Origin: Tenacibaculum holothuriorum
Lineage (GTDB): Bacteria > Bacteroidota > Bacteroidia > Flavobacteriales > Flavobacteriaceae
Direction of reading: 5' to 3'
DNA: 64,000 nucleotides
Assembly: GCF_002120225.1 (NCBI RefSeq)
Contig: NZ_LAPZ01000007.1
Coordinates: 1-64,000, forward strand
The number at the start of each line of letters is the position of its first letter. Position 1 is the stretch's first letter. The notes under the pieces were generated by a model. It was given only the letters and a program-made list of their open reading frames with translations. It did not search any database and was not told where the DNA came from. The translations under genes were made by a program, and so were the position numbers. Of the stretch, positions 34,162 through 43,272 are shown piece by piece.

Positions 34162-36021
34162 TTATTTGTTAAAAATAGTATCTATTTCTTGTAAAGTCAA
34201 TGTTTTAAAAGTAGGTTTTCCAAAAGGAGAACTATTGGGGTCTTTACATGAGAATAAATCGTTAACTAAATTTTCTTGTTCTTTACTTGATAATATAGTT
34301 CCTGTTTTTATAGCTAAAGATTTTGCAAAAGATTTTGCCATAACATCAAAGTGACTAAAACTAGTATCTGGAACTTCCATTTTCATATCATCTAGTAGCT
34401 GTTCTAAAATAAACGTAATCTGGCTTTCGGTAATAGAAGTAGGAATTCCTCGAATAACCACGCTTTCTTTAGTGAATTCTTCAAAGACAAACCCAGTACT
34501 TTCTAAATCGGCTTTAATGCTGTAAATCATTTCAATATCTGCGGAAGAAAATGAAATACTTACAGGAAATAATAACTGTTGGCTACTCGCTTCTCTAACT
34601 GTTATAGTTTCTAAAAATTCTTCATACAGTACACGTTGATGTGCTAATGATTGATGAATTAAAACAACTCCAGATTTTATGGTTGATAAAATATATTTCT
34701 TTTGAATTTGAAACGTTTTACCAGTTTCAGTTTCTTGAGAACTTTCAAATAGTTGTTCTTGTTGAACGGATGGAGTTGGTTCAAAATCGGTATTCGTATA
34801 CAATGCCTCCCAGCTACCAGCATCTTTTTTAAAGTTTGCTGTATAACTGTTTGTACTTGGGCTACTTGTTGTATTTTTTACAGGAGAGCTTGGTACTACA
34901 TCATTTTTAAAAGGGTTGAATGTAGGGTCTACTGTAATTTTTGGCATCGATACTGTACCCGAGTTTTTTTTAGTTAAATCGTATGGTGTGTCTAAGTTCG
35001 CATCTCTATCAAAATCAAGTACAGGAGCAATATTATATTGTCCTAAACTATGTTTTACAGTGGCTCTTAAAATAGCATATAAAGCTTTTTCGTTATCAAA
35101 CTTTATTTCTGTTTTGGTAGGGTGAATGTTAATATCAATACTGTTCGGAGGTACATCTAAATATAAAAAATAAGACGGATGCGAACCATGTTCTAACAAT
35201 CCTTCAAAAGCATTTACTACAGCATGATTTAAATATGAGCTTTTTATAAATCGATCATTTACAAAAAAGAATTGTTCTCCACGTTTTTTCTTTGCAAACT
35301 CTGGTTTAGCAACAAATCCGGTAATTGTAATAATATCAGTTTGTTCATCAATTGGAACCAGTTTTTCATTCATCTTGGTTCCGAAAATAGATACAATTCG
35401 CTTGCGTAAATTGCTCTTAGGTAAATTATAAACTTCGTTGTTATTATGATGTAATAAAAAGCTAATTGTAGGATGTGCCAAAGCTACTCGTTGAAATTCA
35501 TCTACAATATGACGTGTTTCTATAGTATCTGACTTTAAAAAGTTACGACGTGCAGGAATGTTGTAAAATAAATTTTTAACAGCAATACTCGTTCCTTTGG
35601 CAGTAGAAACAACATCTTGAGTGATTACTTTACTACCTTCAATTTTTATTTGCGTCCCTAACTCATCGTCTGCTAACTTAGTTTTTAGTTCAACATGAGC
35701 AATAGCCGCAATAGAAGCCAAGGCTTCACCTCTAAAACCTTTGGTATTTAAGTTGAATAAATCTTGGGCATCTCTAATTTTAGAAGTAGCGTGACGTTCG
35801 AAAGATAAACGAGCGTCGGTTGCGCTCATTCCTTTTCCGTTATCTATAACTTGAACTAACGTTTTACCTGCGTCTTTTAATAGTAACTTTATTGAAGTTG
35901 CACCAGCATCAATAGCGTTTTCTAATAATTCTTTTACAACAGAAGCAGGACGTTGAACTACTTCTCCTGCAGCAATTTGATTTGCTACATGATCTGGTAA
36001 TAATTGTATAATATCAGACAT
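34162..36021 (-). CDS. mutL: DNA mismatch repair protein MutL
   Basis: 619 residues. The N-terminal GHKL ATPase is intact: AAGEVVQRPASVVKELLENA, DNGKGM, and TKGFRGEALASIAAI. A variable linker (about 330-430) and a C-terminal dimerisation domain follow. The endonuclease signatures of MutL nucleases are not conserved: the DQHAxxE position reads HQSLAHQ, and the C-terminal CPHGRP position reads SPFGKP. The protein therefore probably lacks nicking activity, like E. coli MutL. Its ATG overlaps the previous small gene by one base. Confidence 0.96.
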   Translation of the reverse strand: MSDIIQLLPDHVANQIAAGEVVQRPASVVKELLENAIDAGATSIKLLLKDAGKTLVQVIDNGKGMSATDARLSFERHATSKIRDAQDLFNLNTKGFRGEALASIAAIAHVELKTKLADDELGTQIKIEGSKVITQDVVSTAKGTSIAVKNLFYNIPARRNFLKSDTIETRHIVDEFQRVALAHPTISFLLHHNNNEVYNLPKSNLRKRIVSIFGTKMNEKLVPIDEQTDIITITGFVAKPEFAKKKRGEQFFFVNDRFIKSSYLNHAVVNAFEGLLEHGSHPSYFLYLDVPPNSIDINIHPTKTEIKFDNEKALYAILRATVKHSLGQYNIAPVLDFDRDANLDTPYDLTKKNSGTVSMPKITVDPTFNPFKNDVVPSSPVKNTTSSPSTNSYTANFKKDAGSWEALYTNTDFEPTPSVQQEQLFESSQETETGKTFQIQKKYILSTIKSGVVLIHQSLAHQRVLYEEFLETITVREASSQQLLFPVSISFSSADIEMIYSIKADLESTGFVFEEFTKESVVIRGIPTSITESQITFILEQLLDDMKMEVPDTSFSHFDVMAKSFAKSLAIKTGTILSSKEQENLVNDLFSCKDPNSSPFGKPTFKTLTLQEIDTIFNK

Positions 36022-36305
36022 TAGTCGTTGTTAGGTATGAAAATAGAGAAATCAAAATCGATTATATAAAAAAAGATAAGTACTAAAACTACTATGGTAA
36101 TAATAATAGTTTTATTGAATCCGCCATTTTCAGAATTTTTAAACTCTTCAATAGCAGCATTAAATTTACCTTTTATACCTTTTCGTTTACCAACAGTGGT
36201 TCGGAATTTATCGAATTTATGTTTAAATTCATAAGGATTTCCTTCACCTTTATAGTAACGTGGTTTATAATCAAATTTTTTAGCTTCTCTTTTAATAAAT
36301 CCCAT
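36021..36305 (-). CDS. Small conserved membrane protein between ribH and mutL
   Basis: 94 residues: a basic, tyrosine-rich N-terminal half (KREAKKFDYKPRYYKGEGN, KHKFDKFRTTVGKRKG) and one C-terminal membrane helix (about 68-86). Proteins of this type have sometimes been named riboflavin synthase subunit beta in databases, apparently because they sit next to ribH; the sequence gives no support for that. It overlaps the mutL start by one base. Confidence 0.75.
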   Translation of the reverse strand: MGFIKREAKKFDYKPRYYKGEGNPYEFKHKFDKFRTTVGKRKGIKGKFNAAIEEFKNSENGGFNKTIIITIVVLVLIFFYIIDFDFSIFIPNND

Positions 36306-36420
36306 AAAATAAGGTATGTGTTTTGGTTGAAAGCATCAAAAATTACACCAAAACAAGATGAATATCAAAGTTACTGAATTCGTAAGAACTCATCAAACTT
36401 TGTTGAAAAATTATCGTAAC

Positions 36421-36450
36421 AAAAAACCAAGTAACTTACTGTTACTTGGC
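36421..36450 (-). terminator. Terminator of the ribH transcript
   Basis: CCAAGTAAC and GTTACTTGG form a 9-bp stem; on the minus strand it is followed by six T. It lies 30 bases past the ribH stop. Confidence 0.88.
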
Positions 36451-36479
36451 TTGTTTTGTATTTGTTTTTCTAAAGAAAA

Positions 36480-36986
36480 TTAGAAACCAACTGTAGAAGT
36501 TGAGGTATTACTGTTTTTTATAGCTGCCATTTTAATTGCTGCTACAGCACATTCTATACCTTTGTTTCCTAATTTACCTCCCGATCTGTCTATAGATTGT
36601 TGTTTGGTATTATCGGTTAATACACAGAAAATAACAGGAACGTCATATTTCATGTTTAAGTCTACCAGTCCTTGCGTAACACCTTCACAAACAAAATCGA
36701 AGTGTTTTGTCTCTCCTTGAATTACGTTTCCAATAGCAATTACAGCGTCTAATTGTTGAGTTTCAATCATTTTTTTACATCCGTAAACTAGTTCGAAACT
36801 TCCAGGTACATCCCAAGAAATAATATTTTCTTTTTCAGCACCACAGTCTATTAATGTTTCAATTGCACCTTTGTGCATGCTTCCTGTTATGTCTGAATTC
36901 CATTCAGAAACAACAATCCCAAATCGAAAAGATTTCGCATTTGGGATTGAAGCTTTATCGTAATAAGATAAGTTTGTTGTAGCCAT
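36480..36986 (-). CDS. ribH: 6,7-dimethyl-8-ribityllumazine synthase
   Basis: 168 residues, the normal size. It joins 5-amino-6-ribitylaminouracil with a four-carbon phosphate to make lumazine for riboflavin. Characteristic parts are GIVVSEWNSDITGSMHKGAI, SWDVPGSFELVYGCKKM, AVIAIGNVIQGETKHFDFVC (catalytic His in the TxHxD region) and GNKGIECAVAAIKMA. It is 3 bases after the TPR protein gene and ends at a terminator, so the two form an operon. Confidence 0.97.
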   Translation of the reverse strand: MATTNLSYYDKASIPNAKSFRFGIVVSEWNSDITGSMHKGAIETLIDCGAEKENIISWDVPGSFELVYGCKKMIETQQLDAVIAIGNVIQGETKHFDFVCEGVTQGLVDLNMKYDVPVIFCVLTDNTKQQSIDRSGGKLGNKGIECAVAAIKMAAIKNSNTSTSTVGF

Positions 36987-36989
36987 TAA

Positions 36990-37778
36990 TTATTTAGCAT
37001 ATTTTGCGCTGTTGATATATTTTTCAATATCTCTACCTTGATCGGTTTCAGCGTAGTTGTCTTTTATTTTAGTAAATAATTCTTCAGCTTTACCATATTC
37101 TTTTAAAGCCATTGCAGTTTGACCTGCTTTGAATAAGAATAATGGAGTAGTGAAATCATTTGCTTTTTTATTAGCAGCTTGCTCATAATAATCTAAAGCA
37201 TCTTGTAATTGGTCGATGTCTGCAAAAGCATCACCAATGGCACCTAAAGCAGTTGGTCCTAATAATTCATCATCAGAATCAAATTTACTTAAGTATTCGA
37301 TAGCTTCTTTATATTTTTTCATTTCTAAGTAAGAAACACCAGCGTAATAATTAGCTAAGTTTCCTGCTTTAGTTCCGCTAAAAGAAGATGAAATATCTGC
37401 AAAACCATATTTTCCATCGACACCACCAGCAATAGCTAAGTTGTATAAAGAATCTGCTTTTACACCAGCAGCAGTTCTTGCTTCGTCAAATAAAGCTCTT
37501 GGATACGCTAATTCGTTAGAAGCTTCTTTTTCTGTTGGTTCAGCTATAAACTTAGTATATGCTAAGTATGCTAAAATTAAAGCAGCTACAGTTACTAAAC
37601 CATAAAATAAAGGTTTACTGTTTTTTTCAATCCACTCTTCCGATTTGTTTGCAGTTTCGTCAAGTGTGTTAAAAACTTCAGCAGTAGCACTTTGAGACTC
37701 GTCAAATGTTTCTTCAACTTCTTGTTCTACAACCTTTTCTTTCTTCGGTTTATAACCTCTTTTCTTGTATGTTGCCAT
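36990..37778 (-). CDS. TPR membrane-anchored protein (YfgM/TPR_21-like)
   Basis: 262 residues: an acidic N-terminal cytosolic part of about 55 residues, one membrane helix (PLFYGLVTVAALILAYLAY), and a TPR-like region with DALDYYEQAANKKANDF and ALKEYGKAEELFTKIKDNY. This is the shape of YfgM, a membrane-anchored helper of the Sec machinery and periplasmic folding in E. coli. The resemblance is architectural; function here is inferred. It is first in an operon with ribH. Confidence 0.82.
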   Translation of the reverse strand: MATYKKRGYKPKKEKVVEQEVEETFDESQSATAEVFNTLDETANKSEEWIEKNSKPLFYGLVTVAALILAYLAYTKFIAEPTEKEASNELAYPRALFDEARTAAGVKADSLYNLAIAGGVDGKYGFADISSSFSGTKAGNLANYYAGVSYLEMKKYKEAIEYLSKFDSDDELLGPTALGAIGDAFADIDQLQDALDYYEQAANKKANDFTTPLFLFKAGQTAMALKEYGKAEELFTKIKDNYAETDQGRDIEKYINSAKYAK

Positions 37779-37801
37779 AATTGCTTAAAAATTAGTGGCG
37801 A

Positions 37802-37809
37802 CAAAAATA
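37802..37809 (-). promoter_or_regulatory. Candidate -7 promoter box TATTTTTG
   Basis: An exact TAnnTTTG match on the minus strand 24 bases upstream of the TPR-ribH operon. No clear -33 TTG is seen in the AT-rich upstream bases. Confidence 0.4.
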
Positions 37810-37890
37810 GTTTTTTTAATTGGATTTTAAAAGTCGATTTTTCGTAAATTTTCGATATTTTGCGCTTCCTTTTCTCAAACAGAATTTTTC

Positions 37891-38970
37891 ATGTATTTGC
37901 AAAAGCTTTCGTTAGTAAATTTTAAAAACATAGATACTCAGACATTTGATTTTGAAAAGAAAATAAATTGTTTCGTTGGAAATAATGGTATTGGAAAAAC
38001 AAATGTATTAGATGCTATTTATTACTTATCGTTTGCAAAGAGTTACTTTAATTCGGTTGCAGGACAAAATATTCGACATGGGCAAGATTTTTTTATGATT
38101 GAAGGAGATTATCTTTTAAATGAAAGAAGTGAAAAGATTATTTGTTCTTTAAAAAGAGGTCAGAAAAAACTGTTGAAAAGAAACGGAAAAGCTTATGAGA
38201 AATTTTCGGAGCATATTGGGCAACTTCCTCTTGTTATTATTTCTCCTGCTGATAGAAATTTAATTATAGAAGGTAGTGAAACAAGAAGGAAGTTTATAGA
38301 TGGGGTTATATCTCAGCAAGACAAGCAGTATTTAAAAGCATTATTGTCTTATACGAAAGTGGTGAGTCAACGAAATGCTTTGTTAAAATATTTTGCAGCG
38401 AATAGAACCTTTGATGCGCTGAATTTAAAGGTGTATGACGAACAAATGATGGAATACGGAAAATTTATTTATCAAAAGAGAAAAGAGTTTTTAAATGAAT
38501 TTGTTCCTATATTTAATGAAAAACATCAAGTAATTACTGGCGGGAAAGAAAAAGTAAATTTGAGATATAAAAGTCAGTTGCACGATGCTGATTTTTCAGA
38601 TTTATTAGCTCAAAACCTTGAAAAAGACAAAATAATACAGTATACTACTGTAGGAATCCATAAAGATGATTTAAGTTTTGAGATTGAAGACTATCCTATT
38701 AAAAAGTTTGGGTCTCAAGGTCAGCAAAAATCGTATTTAATAGCATTGAAGTTTGCGCAGTTTGAGTTTATTAAAAAACAATCGAATGTTACTCCAATAT
38801 TGTTGTTAGATGATGTTTTTGATAAGTTAGATGAAAATAGGGTGTCACAAATAATTCAATTGGTTGCAAATGATGAATTCGGACAAATTTTTATTACCGA
38901 TACGCATGCAGATAGAACAGAAGCTGTGGTAAAACAGAGTAATAAAGAATATCAGATTTTTAAATTATAA
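37891..38970 (+). CDS. recF: DNA replication and repair protein RecF
   Basis: 359 residues with N-terminal [20 protein letters not shown] and Walker [19 protein letters not shown], signature [15 protein letters not shown] and Walker [13 protein letters not shown]. RecF is an SMC-like ATPase that loads RecA at gaps together with RecO and RecR. A DUF721 gene follows 15 bases later, a common partner in Bacteroidota. Complete and apparently active. Confidence 0.97.
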   Translation: MYLQKLSLVNFKNIDTQTFDFEKKINCFVGNNGIGKTNVLDAIYYLSFAKSYFNSVAGQNIRHGQDFFMIEGDYLLNERSEKIICSLKRGQKKLLKRNGKAYEKFSEHIGQLPLVIISPADRNLIIEGSETRRKFIDGVISQQDKQYLKALLSYTKVVSQRNALLKYFAANRTFDALNLKVYDEQMMEYGKFIYQKRKEFLNEFVPIFNEKHQVITGGKEKVNLRYKSQLHDADFSDLLAQNLEKDKIIQYTTVGIHKDDLSFEIEDYPIKKFGSQGQQKSYLIALKFAQFEFIKKQSNVTPILLLDDVFDKLDENRVSQIIQLVANDEFGQIFITDTHADRTEAVVKQSNKEYQIFKL

Positions 38971-38985
38971 TTGTAGTAATAATAA

Positions 38986-39282
38986 ATGAGTAAGCGAGAA
39001 AACGATAGTTTTTCATTAAAAGATTTAATGGGAACCTTTATTCAAGAGAATAATTTGAAAAAAGGTTTTCAAAAAATTCATATTGAAGAAGCTTGGGAAA
39101 AGCTAATGGGTGCTGGAGTTGCTTCTTATACTACTGAGGTGAAGCTACAAAACGGAACATTAATAGTTCGTTTATCTTCTTCTGTTTTAAGAGAAGAATT
39201 AAGTTACGGGAAAGAAAAAATTGTAAAAATGTTAAATGATGAAATGGGAGAGGTGTTGGTGAAAAGATTAATGTTGGTTTAG
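38986..39282 (+). CDS. DUF721 (DciA-like) protein
   Basis: 98 residues. The pattern ending in AWEKLMGAGVASYTTEVKLQ and LIVRLSSSVLREELSYGKEK is the DUF721 fold, whose founding member DciA loads the replicative helicase in bacteria lacking DnaC. Position directly after recF fits a replication or repair role. It is smaller than DciA of proteobacteria but normal for Bacteroidota. Confidence 0.88.
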   Translation: MSKRENDSFSLKDLMGTFIQENNLKKGFQKIHIEEAWEKLMGAGVASYTTEVKLQNGTLIVRLSSSVLREELSYGKEKIVKMLNDEMGEVLVKRLMLV

Positions 39283-39290
39283 AATATGAA

Positions 39291-39323
39291 AAAACCTCAT
39301 TACTTTAAAAGCAATGAGGTTTA
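39291..39323. terminator. Bidirectional terminator between DUF721 and ndk
   Basis: AAACCTCATT (39292-39301) pairs with AATGAGGTTT (39313-39322), with A's before and T's after; it lies between convergent genes. Confidence 0.82.
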
Positions 39324-39354
39324 AAATATTTAAACTAAGAATTGTGTAAAATTC

Positions 39355-39774
39355 TTAGAACATTTCTCTTCCAGAAAAATGGAAAGCTCCTTCGATAGCA
39401 GCATTCTCATCAGAATCAGATCCGTGAACAGCATTTTCACCAATAGAAGTAGCGAACATTTTACGAATAGTTCCTTCTGCAGCTTCAGCAGGGTTAGTAG
39501 CACCAATTAAGGTTCTGAAATCTTCAACAGCATTATCTTTTTCTAAGATAGCAGAGATAATTGGACCACGAGTCATAAACTCAACTAATTCTCCAAAGAA
39601 AGGACGCTCGCTGTGAATAGCATAAAAAGTCTCAGCATCACGCTTAGTCATTTGAGTTTTTTTCATTGCTACGATTCTAAAACCTGCAGCGTTAATTTTT
39701 TCTAAAATAGCACCAGTATGTCCGTTTTCAACAGCATCTGGTTTAATCATTGTAAAAGTTCTATTTGTTGCCAT
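39355..39774 (-). CDS. ndk: Nucleoside diphosphate kinase
   Basis: 139 residues from the ATG at 39774 ([18 protein letters not shown]); a TTG five codons earlier is not needed. The active-site histidine is in [14 protein letters not shown] near the C-terminus, and the Kpn-loop region with [19 protein letters not shown] is complete. It balances nucleoside triphosphate pools by a phosphohistidine intermediate. Single gene, divergent from the DHH phosphoesterase gene. Confidence 0.98.
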   Translation of the reverse strand: MATNRTFTMIKPDAVENGHTGAILEKINAAGFRIVAMKKTQMTKRDAETFYAIHSERPFFGELVEFMTRGPIISAILEKDNAVEDFRTLIGATNPAEAAEGTIRKMFATSIGENAVHGSDSDENAAIEGAFHFSGREMF

Positions 39775-39873
39775 TTGTATATGTTTCAATAATTAAAAAC
39801 TGAAAAATGCGATTCCGCACAAATCGGCGCGAAATTACATATTTTTTTTAATTTAATTGTATATTCGCCACTT

Positions 39874-40902
39874 ATGATTTTAAAACATTTTTCAGAACTT
39901 GAAGAATTCCTTGCTAAGCCTAGGGAAATAGTAATAATTGGTCATAGAAATCCAGATGGAGATGCGGTAGGTTCTACTTTAGGGTTGAAGCATTATTTAG
40001 ATAAAAAAGGACATTCTACACAAGTGGTAATGCCAAATGAGTATCCAGATTTCTTACATTGGATACCAGGTTCTGAAACTGTAAAACGTTTTGATAGGCA
40101 AAACAATCAAAGTGTAAAAGCTTTAAATAGATCAGAAATTGTCTTTTTACTCGATTTTAATGCATTGCATAGAGTGGGAGATGATATGAAGAATACGCTC
40201 GAAAAGTACGAGAATGACTTTGCTTTGATAGATCATCATCAACAACCCGATGATTTTACCTATATGTATTCAGACACTTCAATGTCTTCTACCTGTCAAA
40301 TGGTGTATAATTTTATTGAAATGATGGGAGATGTTGATTTAATAGATAAAAACATCGCCACTTGTTTATATACTGGAATTATGACAGATACTGGTTCGTT
40401 CCGTTTTAGATCAACAACCAGTAGAACCCATAGGATTATTGCCGATTTAATAGATAAAGGAGCAGAAAACGATCGAATTCATAGTAGTGTTCACGATGCT
40501 AATTCATATAACAGGTTGTTATTATTAGGTCAAGCGTTGAGTAATCTTCAGATTTATCCAGAATATAAAACAGCGTTTATCTCACTTTCTCAAGAAGAAA
40601 AAGATAAATTTAATTACGAAAAAGGAGATACCGAAGGAGTAGTTAATTACGCCTTGTCACTTAAAGGAATTGTATTTGGAGTAATTTTTATTGAAGATAA
40701 AGAGCAAGGAATTGTAAAGATTTCATTTCGTTCTAAAGGAAAGTTCTCGGTAAACCAATTTGCTAGAAAATATTTTAATGGTGGAGGACACGATAATGCT
40801 GCTGGTGGTAAAAGTACAGAGTCACTTCAAGATACTATAAAGAGTTTTGTGGCGTTATTACCAGAGTATAAAGAAGAATTATTATCTAGTTATGAAGAAT
40901 AG
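39874..40902 (+). CDS. DHH/DHHA1 phosphoesterase (NrnA-like)
   Basis: 342 residues. The DHH domain shows GHRNPDGDAVGSTLGL, LLDFNALHRVG and the name-giving IDHHQQPDDF; the C-terminal DHHA1 domain has GGGHDNAAGGKS. NrnA-type enzymes degrade nano-RNA oligonucleotides and dephosphorylate 3'-phosphoadenosine 5'-phosphate. Its last 11 bases overlap the start of gldI, so it is the first gene of the isomerase operon. Confidence 0.94.
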   Translation: MILKHFSELEEFLAKPREIVIIGHRNPDGDAVGSTLGLKHYLDKKGHSTQVVMPNEYPDFLHWIPGSETVKRFDRQNNQSVKALNRSEIVFLLDFNALHRVGDDMKNTLEKYENDFALIDHHQQPDDFTYMYSDTSMSSTCQMVYNFIEMMGDVDLIDKNIATCLYTGIMTDTGSFRFRSTTSRTHRIIADLIDKGAENDRIHSSVHDANSYNRLLLLGQALSNLQIYPEYKTAFISLSQEEKDKFNYEKGDTEGVVNYALSLKGIVFGVIFIEDKEQGIVKISFRSKGKFSVNQFARKYFNGGGHDNAAGGKSTESLQDTIKSFVALLPEYKEELLSSYEE

Positions 40903-41437
40903 TTTTATTATTTTATTACTTATAACTTTAATGGTTTCTTGTGCTACTCCAGAAGCAAGAAGACCAAAACAACATGGTACTACAAATTTTTATAAAGAAG
41001 TTTTAGCCAAAAATAAGAGGTTAAATGCTCTTGAGAAAAAAGCTATAGAAAGCTGGATAAAAAAGGATACTTTATATGAATTTAAACCTTCAACAAGTGG
41101 ATTTTGGTATGCGTATCAAAAAAAAGATACTGTAAATGTAAAAACACCAAAACCAGAAGAAGTGACTGTAATAGATTTTGATATTACAGATTTATATGGA
41201 AACGTTATCTATCCAAAACAACAAAAAGAGTATACAGTAGATAAACAAGATTTTATTTCGGGGTTACAAGACGGAATAAAATTGATGAAAAAAGGAGAAA
41301 CCATTACATTTGTAATTCCATCGTACAGAGCTTATGGAGTTGTAGGAGATGGAAATAAAATAAAAGGAAACCAACCAATAAAAAGTACAATTACATTAAT
41401 AGATATTAAATCAAAAACAATAAATGAAAACAATTAA
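40892..41437 (+). CDS. gldI: Gliding motility peptidyl-prolyl isomerase GldI
   Basis: Start set at 40892 because it yields the lipoprotein signal MKNSFIILLLITLMVSC (Cys17); a longer frame from 40847 lies inside the preceding gene. The 181-residue protein has an FKBP-like domain with DFISGLQDGIKLMKKGETIT and SYRAYGVVGDGNKI. GldI was found in Flavobacterium johnsoniae as a lipoprotein needed for gliding. Overlaps of 11 and 14 bases with its neighbours imply translational coupling. Confidence 0.9.
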   Translation: MKNSFIILLLITLMVSCATPEARRPKQHGTTNFYKEVLAKNKRLNALEKKAIESWIKKDTLYEFKPSTSGFWYAYQKKDTVNVKTPKPEEVTVIDFDITDLYGNVIYPKQQKEYTVDKQDFISGLQDGIKLMKKGETITFVIPSYRAYGVVGDGNKIKGNQPIKSTITLIDIKSKTINENN

Positions 41438-42146
41438 AATTTTAGCAATAGCCTTAACTGGTTTGTCAGTAGTATCATGTAAAAATAATACTGGTGTAAA
41501 AACTAAAAGTAGCTTAGATTCTAACATCGATTCTGTTAGCTACGCTATTGGGTTGAATATGGGAATGCAAATGAAGAAAGATGCTAAAGAATTAGATGCT
41601 TCTTTATTTGTACAAGGATATTTAAACGGAGTAGATTCTACTGATTTATTAATAAAGCCAGAAGAAACTAGAAATATCATCAATGCATTTTTTCAAAAGA
41701 AAAGAATAGAGATGATGAAGAAAAAGCAAGAGGAGCAAATTAAAAAAGCTGAAGCTGAATTTGGAGAATACAAAAAAGAAAACGAAAAATTTATCGCTGA
41801 AAACAAAACTAAAGAAGGAGTAAAAACTACTGCTAGCGGTTTACAATATATAGTTGTTAAAGAAGGAAAAGGAGAATCGCCAAAAGCTACTTCGAGAGTT
41901 AGAGTAAACTATGTAGGTAAATTAACTGATGGAACAGAATTTGATAAATCCGGAGCTGAACCAACTGAATTCGGAGTAAATCAAGTAATTAAAGGATGGA
42001 CAGAAGGGTTACAGTTAATGAAGCCAGGAGCAAAGTACAAGTTCTTTATTCCTCAAGAATTGGCTTACGGAGCACAACAAAAAGGAGCTAAAATTAAACC
42101 ATTTTCTGCTTTAGTGTTTGATGTAGAGCTTGTTGAAGTAAAATAA
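41424..42146 (+). CDS. FKBP-type peptidyl-prolyl isomerase, lipoprotein
   Basis: 240 residues with lipobox VVSC (Cys19). An N-terminal helical FKBP_N region (VSYAIGLNMGMQMKKDAKEL) precedes the catalytic FKBP domain with VRVNYVGKLTDGTEFDKSG and FFIPQELAYGAQQ, as in FkpA/Mip. It is a periplasmic folding catalyst. It overlaps gldI by 14 bases and a strong terminator follows. Confidence 0.95.
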   Translation: MKTIKILAIALTGLSVVSCKNNTGVKTKSSLDSNIDSVSYAIGLNMGMQMKKDAKELDASLFVQGYLNGVDSTDLLIKPEETRNIINAFFQKKRIEMMKKKQEEQIKKAEAEFGEYKKENEKFIAENKTKEGVKTTASGLQYIVVKEGKGESPKATSRVRVNYVGKLTDGTEFDKSGAEPTEFGVNQVIKGWTEGLQLMKPGAKYKFFIPQELAYGAQQKGAKIKPFSALVFDVELVEVK

Positions 42147-42168
42147 TCAATATAAAATTATATGTTTG

Positions 42169-42208
42169 CAATTAGGTTAGTGAGTTTCATTAACCTAATT
42201 GTTTTTTT
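42169..42208 (+). terminator. Rho-independent terminator after the FKBP gene
   Basis: CAATTAGGTTA (42169-42179) and TAACCTAATTG (42191-42201) form an 11-bp perfect stem, followed by seven T. It separates the gldI operon from the next isomerase gene. Confidence 0.93.
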
Positions 42209-42230
42209 ATTACCTAATCCTTAAACAATT

Positions 42231-43271
42231 ATGAAAAAAATAAAATTACTCTTAGTCTTCGCGATTGTATTTTCGGCATGTAAAACAATGAAATATACCA
42301 ATCTTGAAGATGGTTTATATGCAGATATTCAAACAAATAAAGGAGATATATTAGTTAAACTTCATCCAGATGAAGTGCCTATGACGGTAGCAAATTTTGT
42401 TTCGTTGGCTGAAGGAAATCATCCAAAGTTAAATGACTCAATAAAAGGAAAACCATTTTATGATGGAACAAAATTCCACCGAGTAATTAAAGATTTTATG
42501 ATTCAAGGAGGAGATCCTACTGGAACAGGGCAAGGAAATGCAGGTTTTAGATTTGATGATGAATTTCCTATGAATGAAGAAGCAAAATTAATTTATCCGC
42601 ACAATGGACCTGGAATTTTATCAATGGCAAACTCTGGGCCAGCAACAAATTCAAGTCAATTTTTTATTACTCACAAAGAAACTCCATGGTTAAATGGAAA
42701 ACATTCGGTTTTTGGTAAAGTTCAATTAGGGCAAGATATTGTAGATAGTATCGAACGAAATGATTATATTAATAAGGTAGATATTATTCGTGTAGGAAAA
42801 GATGCTAAAAAGTTTGATGCCCCAGTAGTTTTTGAAACAGAAATAGCCAGAGCAGAAGAGCGTAAAGCAGAAAGAGAAAGAGCTATTTGGACAAAGAAAA
42901 ATAAGTTTAAAGAAGAAATGGGGATTAATGGATCTACTCCAACCGATTCTGGATTAAAAGTATTACAATTAAAAGAGGGGACAGGTAAAAAAGTAAATGG
43001 AGCGCAACCGGTAAAAGCTCATTATACTGTGTATTTAGATACAGGAGATAAGATTGATTCGAGTTATGATAAAGGGCAACCTTTAGAGTTTGTCATCGAT
43101 AAAACTGGATTAATAGCTGGTTGGAAAGAAGGAGTGCTTACGATGAAAGAAGGAGGTAAGTCTCGTTTCTTTATTCCTTATTACTTAGGATATGGAGAGA
43201 AAAATTATGGGCCAATTCCTGGAAAGTCTGATTTAATTATTGAAGTTGAAGTTTTAAAAGTAGGAAAGTAG
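42231..43271 (+). CDS. Cyclophilin-FKBP fusion peptidyl-prolyl isomerase, lipoprotein
   Basis: 346 residues with lipobox FSAC (Cys16). About 30-200 are a cyclophilin domain (FHRVIKDFMIQGGDPTGTGQ, ANSGPATNSSQFFITH) with the catalytic Arg in FHRV. About 240-346 are an FKBP domain (VKAHYTVYLDTGDKIDSSYD, FFIPYYLGYGEKNYG). Two unrelated isomerase folds in one chain is uncommon. It is the third consecutive isomerase gene in this stretch. A PAP2 gene with a TTG start follows at once. Confidence 0.93.
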   Translation: MKKIKLLLVFAIVFSACKTMKYTNLEDGLYADIQTNKGDILVKLHPDEVPMTVANFVSLAEGNHPKLNDSIKGKPFYDGTKFHRVIKDFMIQGGDPTGTGQGNAGFRFDDEFPMNEEAKLIYPHNGPGILSMANSGPATNSSQFFITHKETPWLNGKHSVFGKVQLGQDIVDSIERNDYINKVDIIRVGKDAKKFDAPVVFETEIARAEERKAERERAIWTKKNKFKEEMGINGSTPTDSGLKVLQLKEGTGKKVNGAQPVKAHYTVYLDTGDKIDSSYDKGQPLEFVIDKTGLIAGWKEGVLTMKEGGKSRFFIPYYLGYGEKNYGPIPGKSDLIIEVEVLKVGK

Positions 43272-43272
43272 T

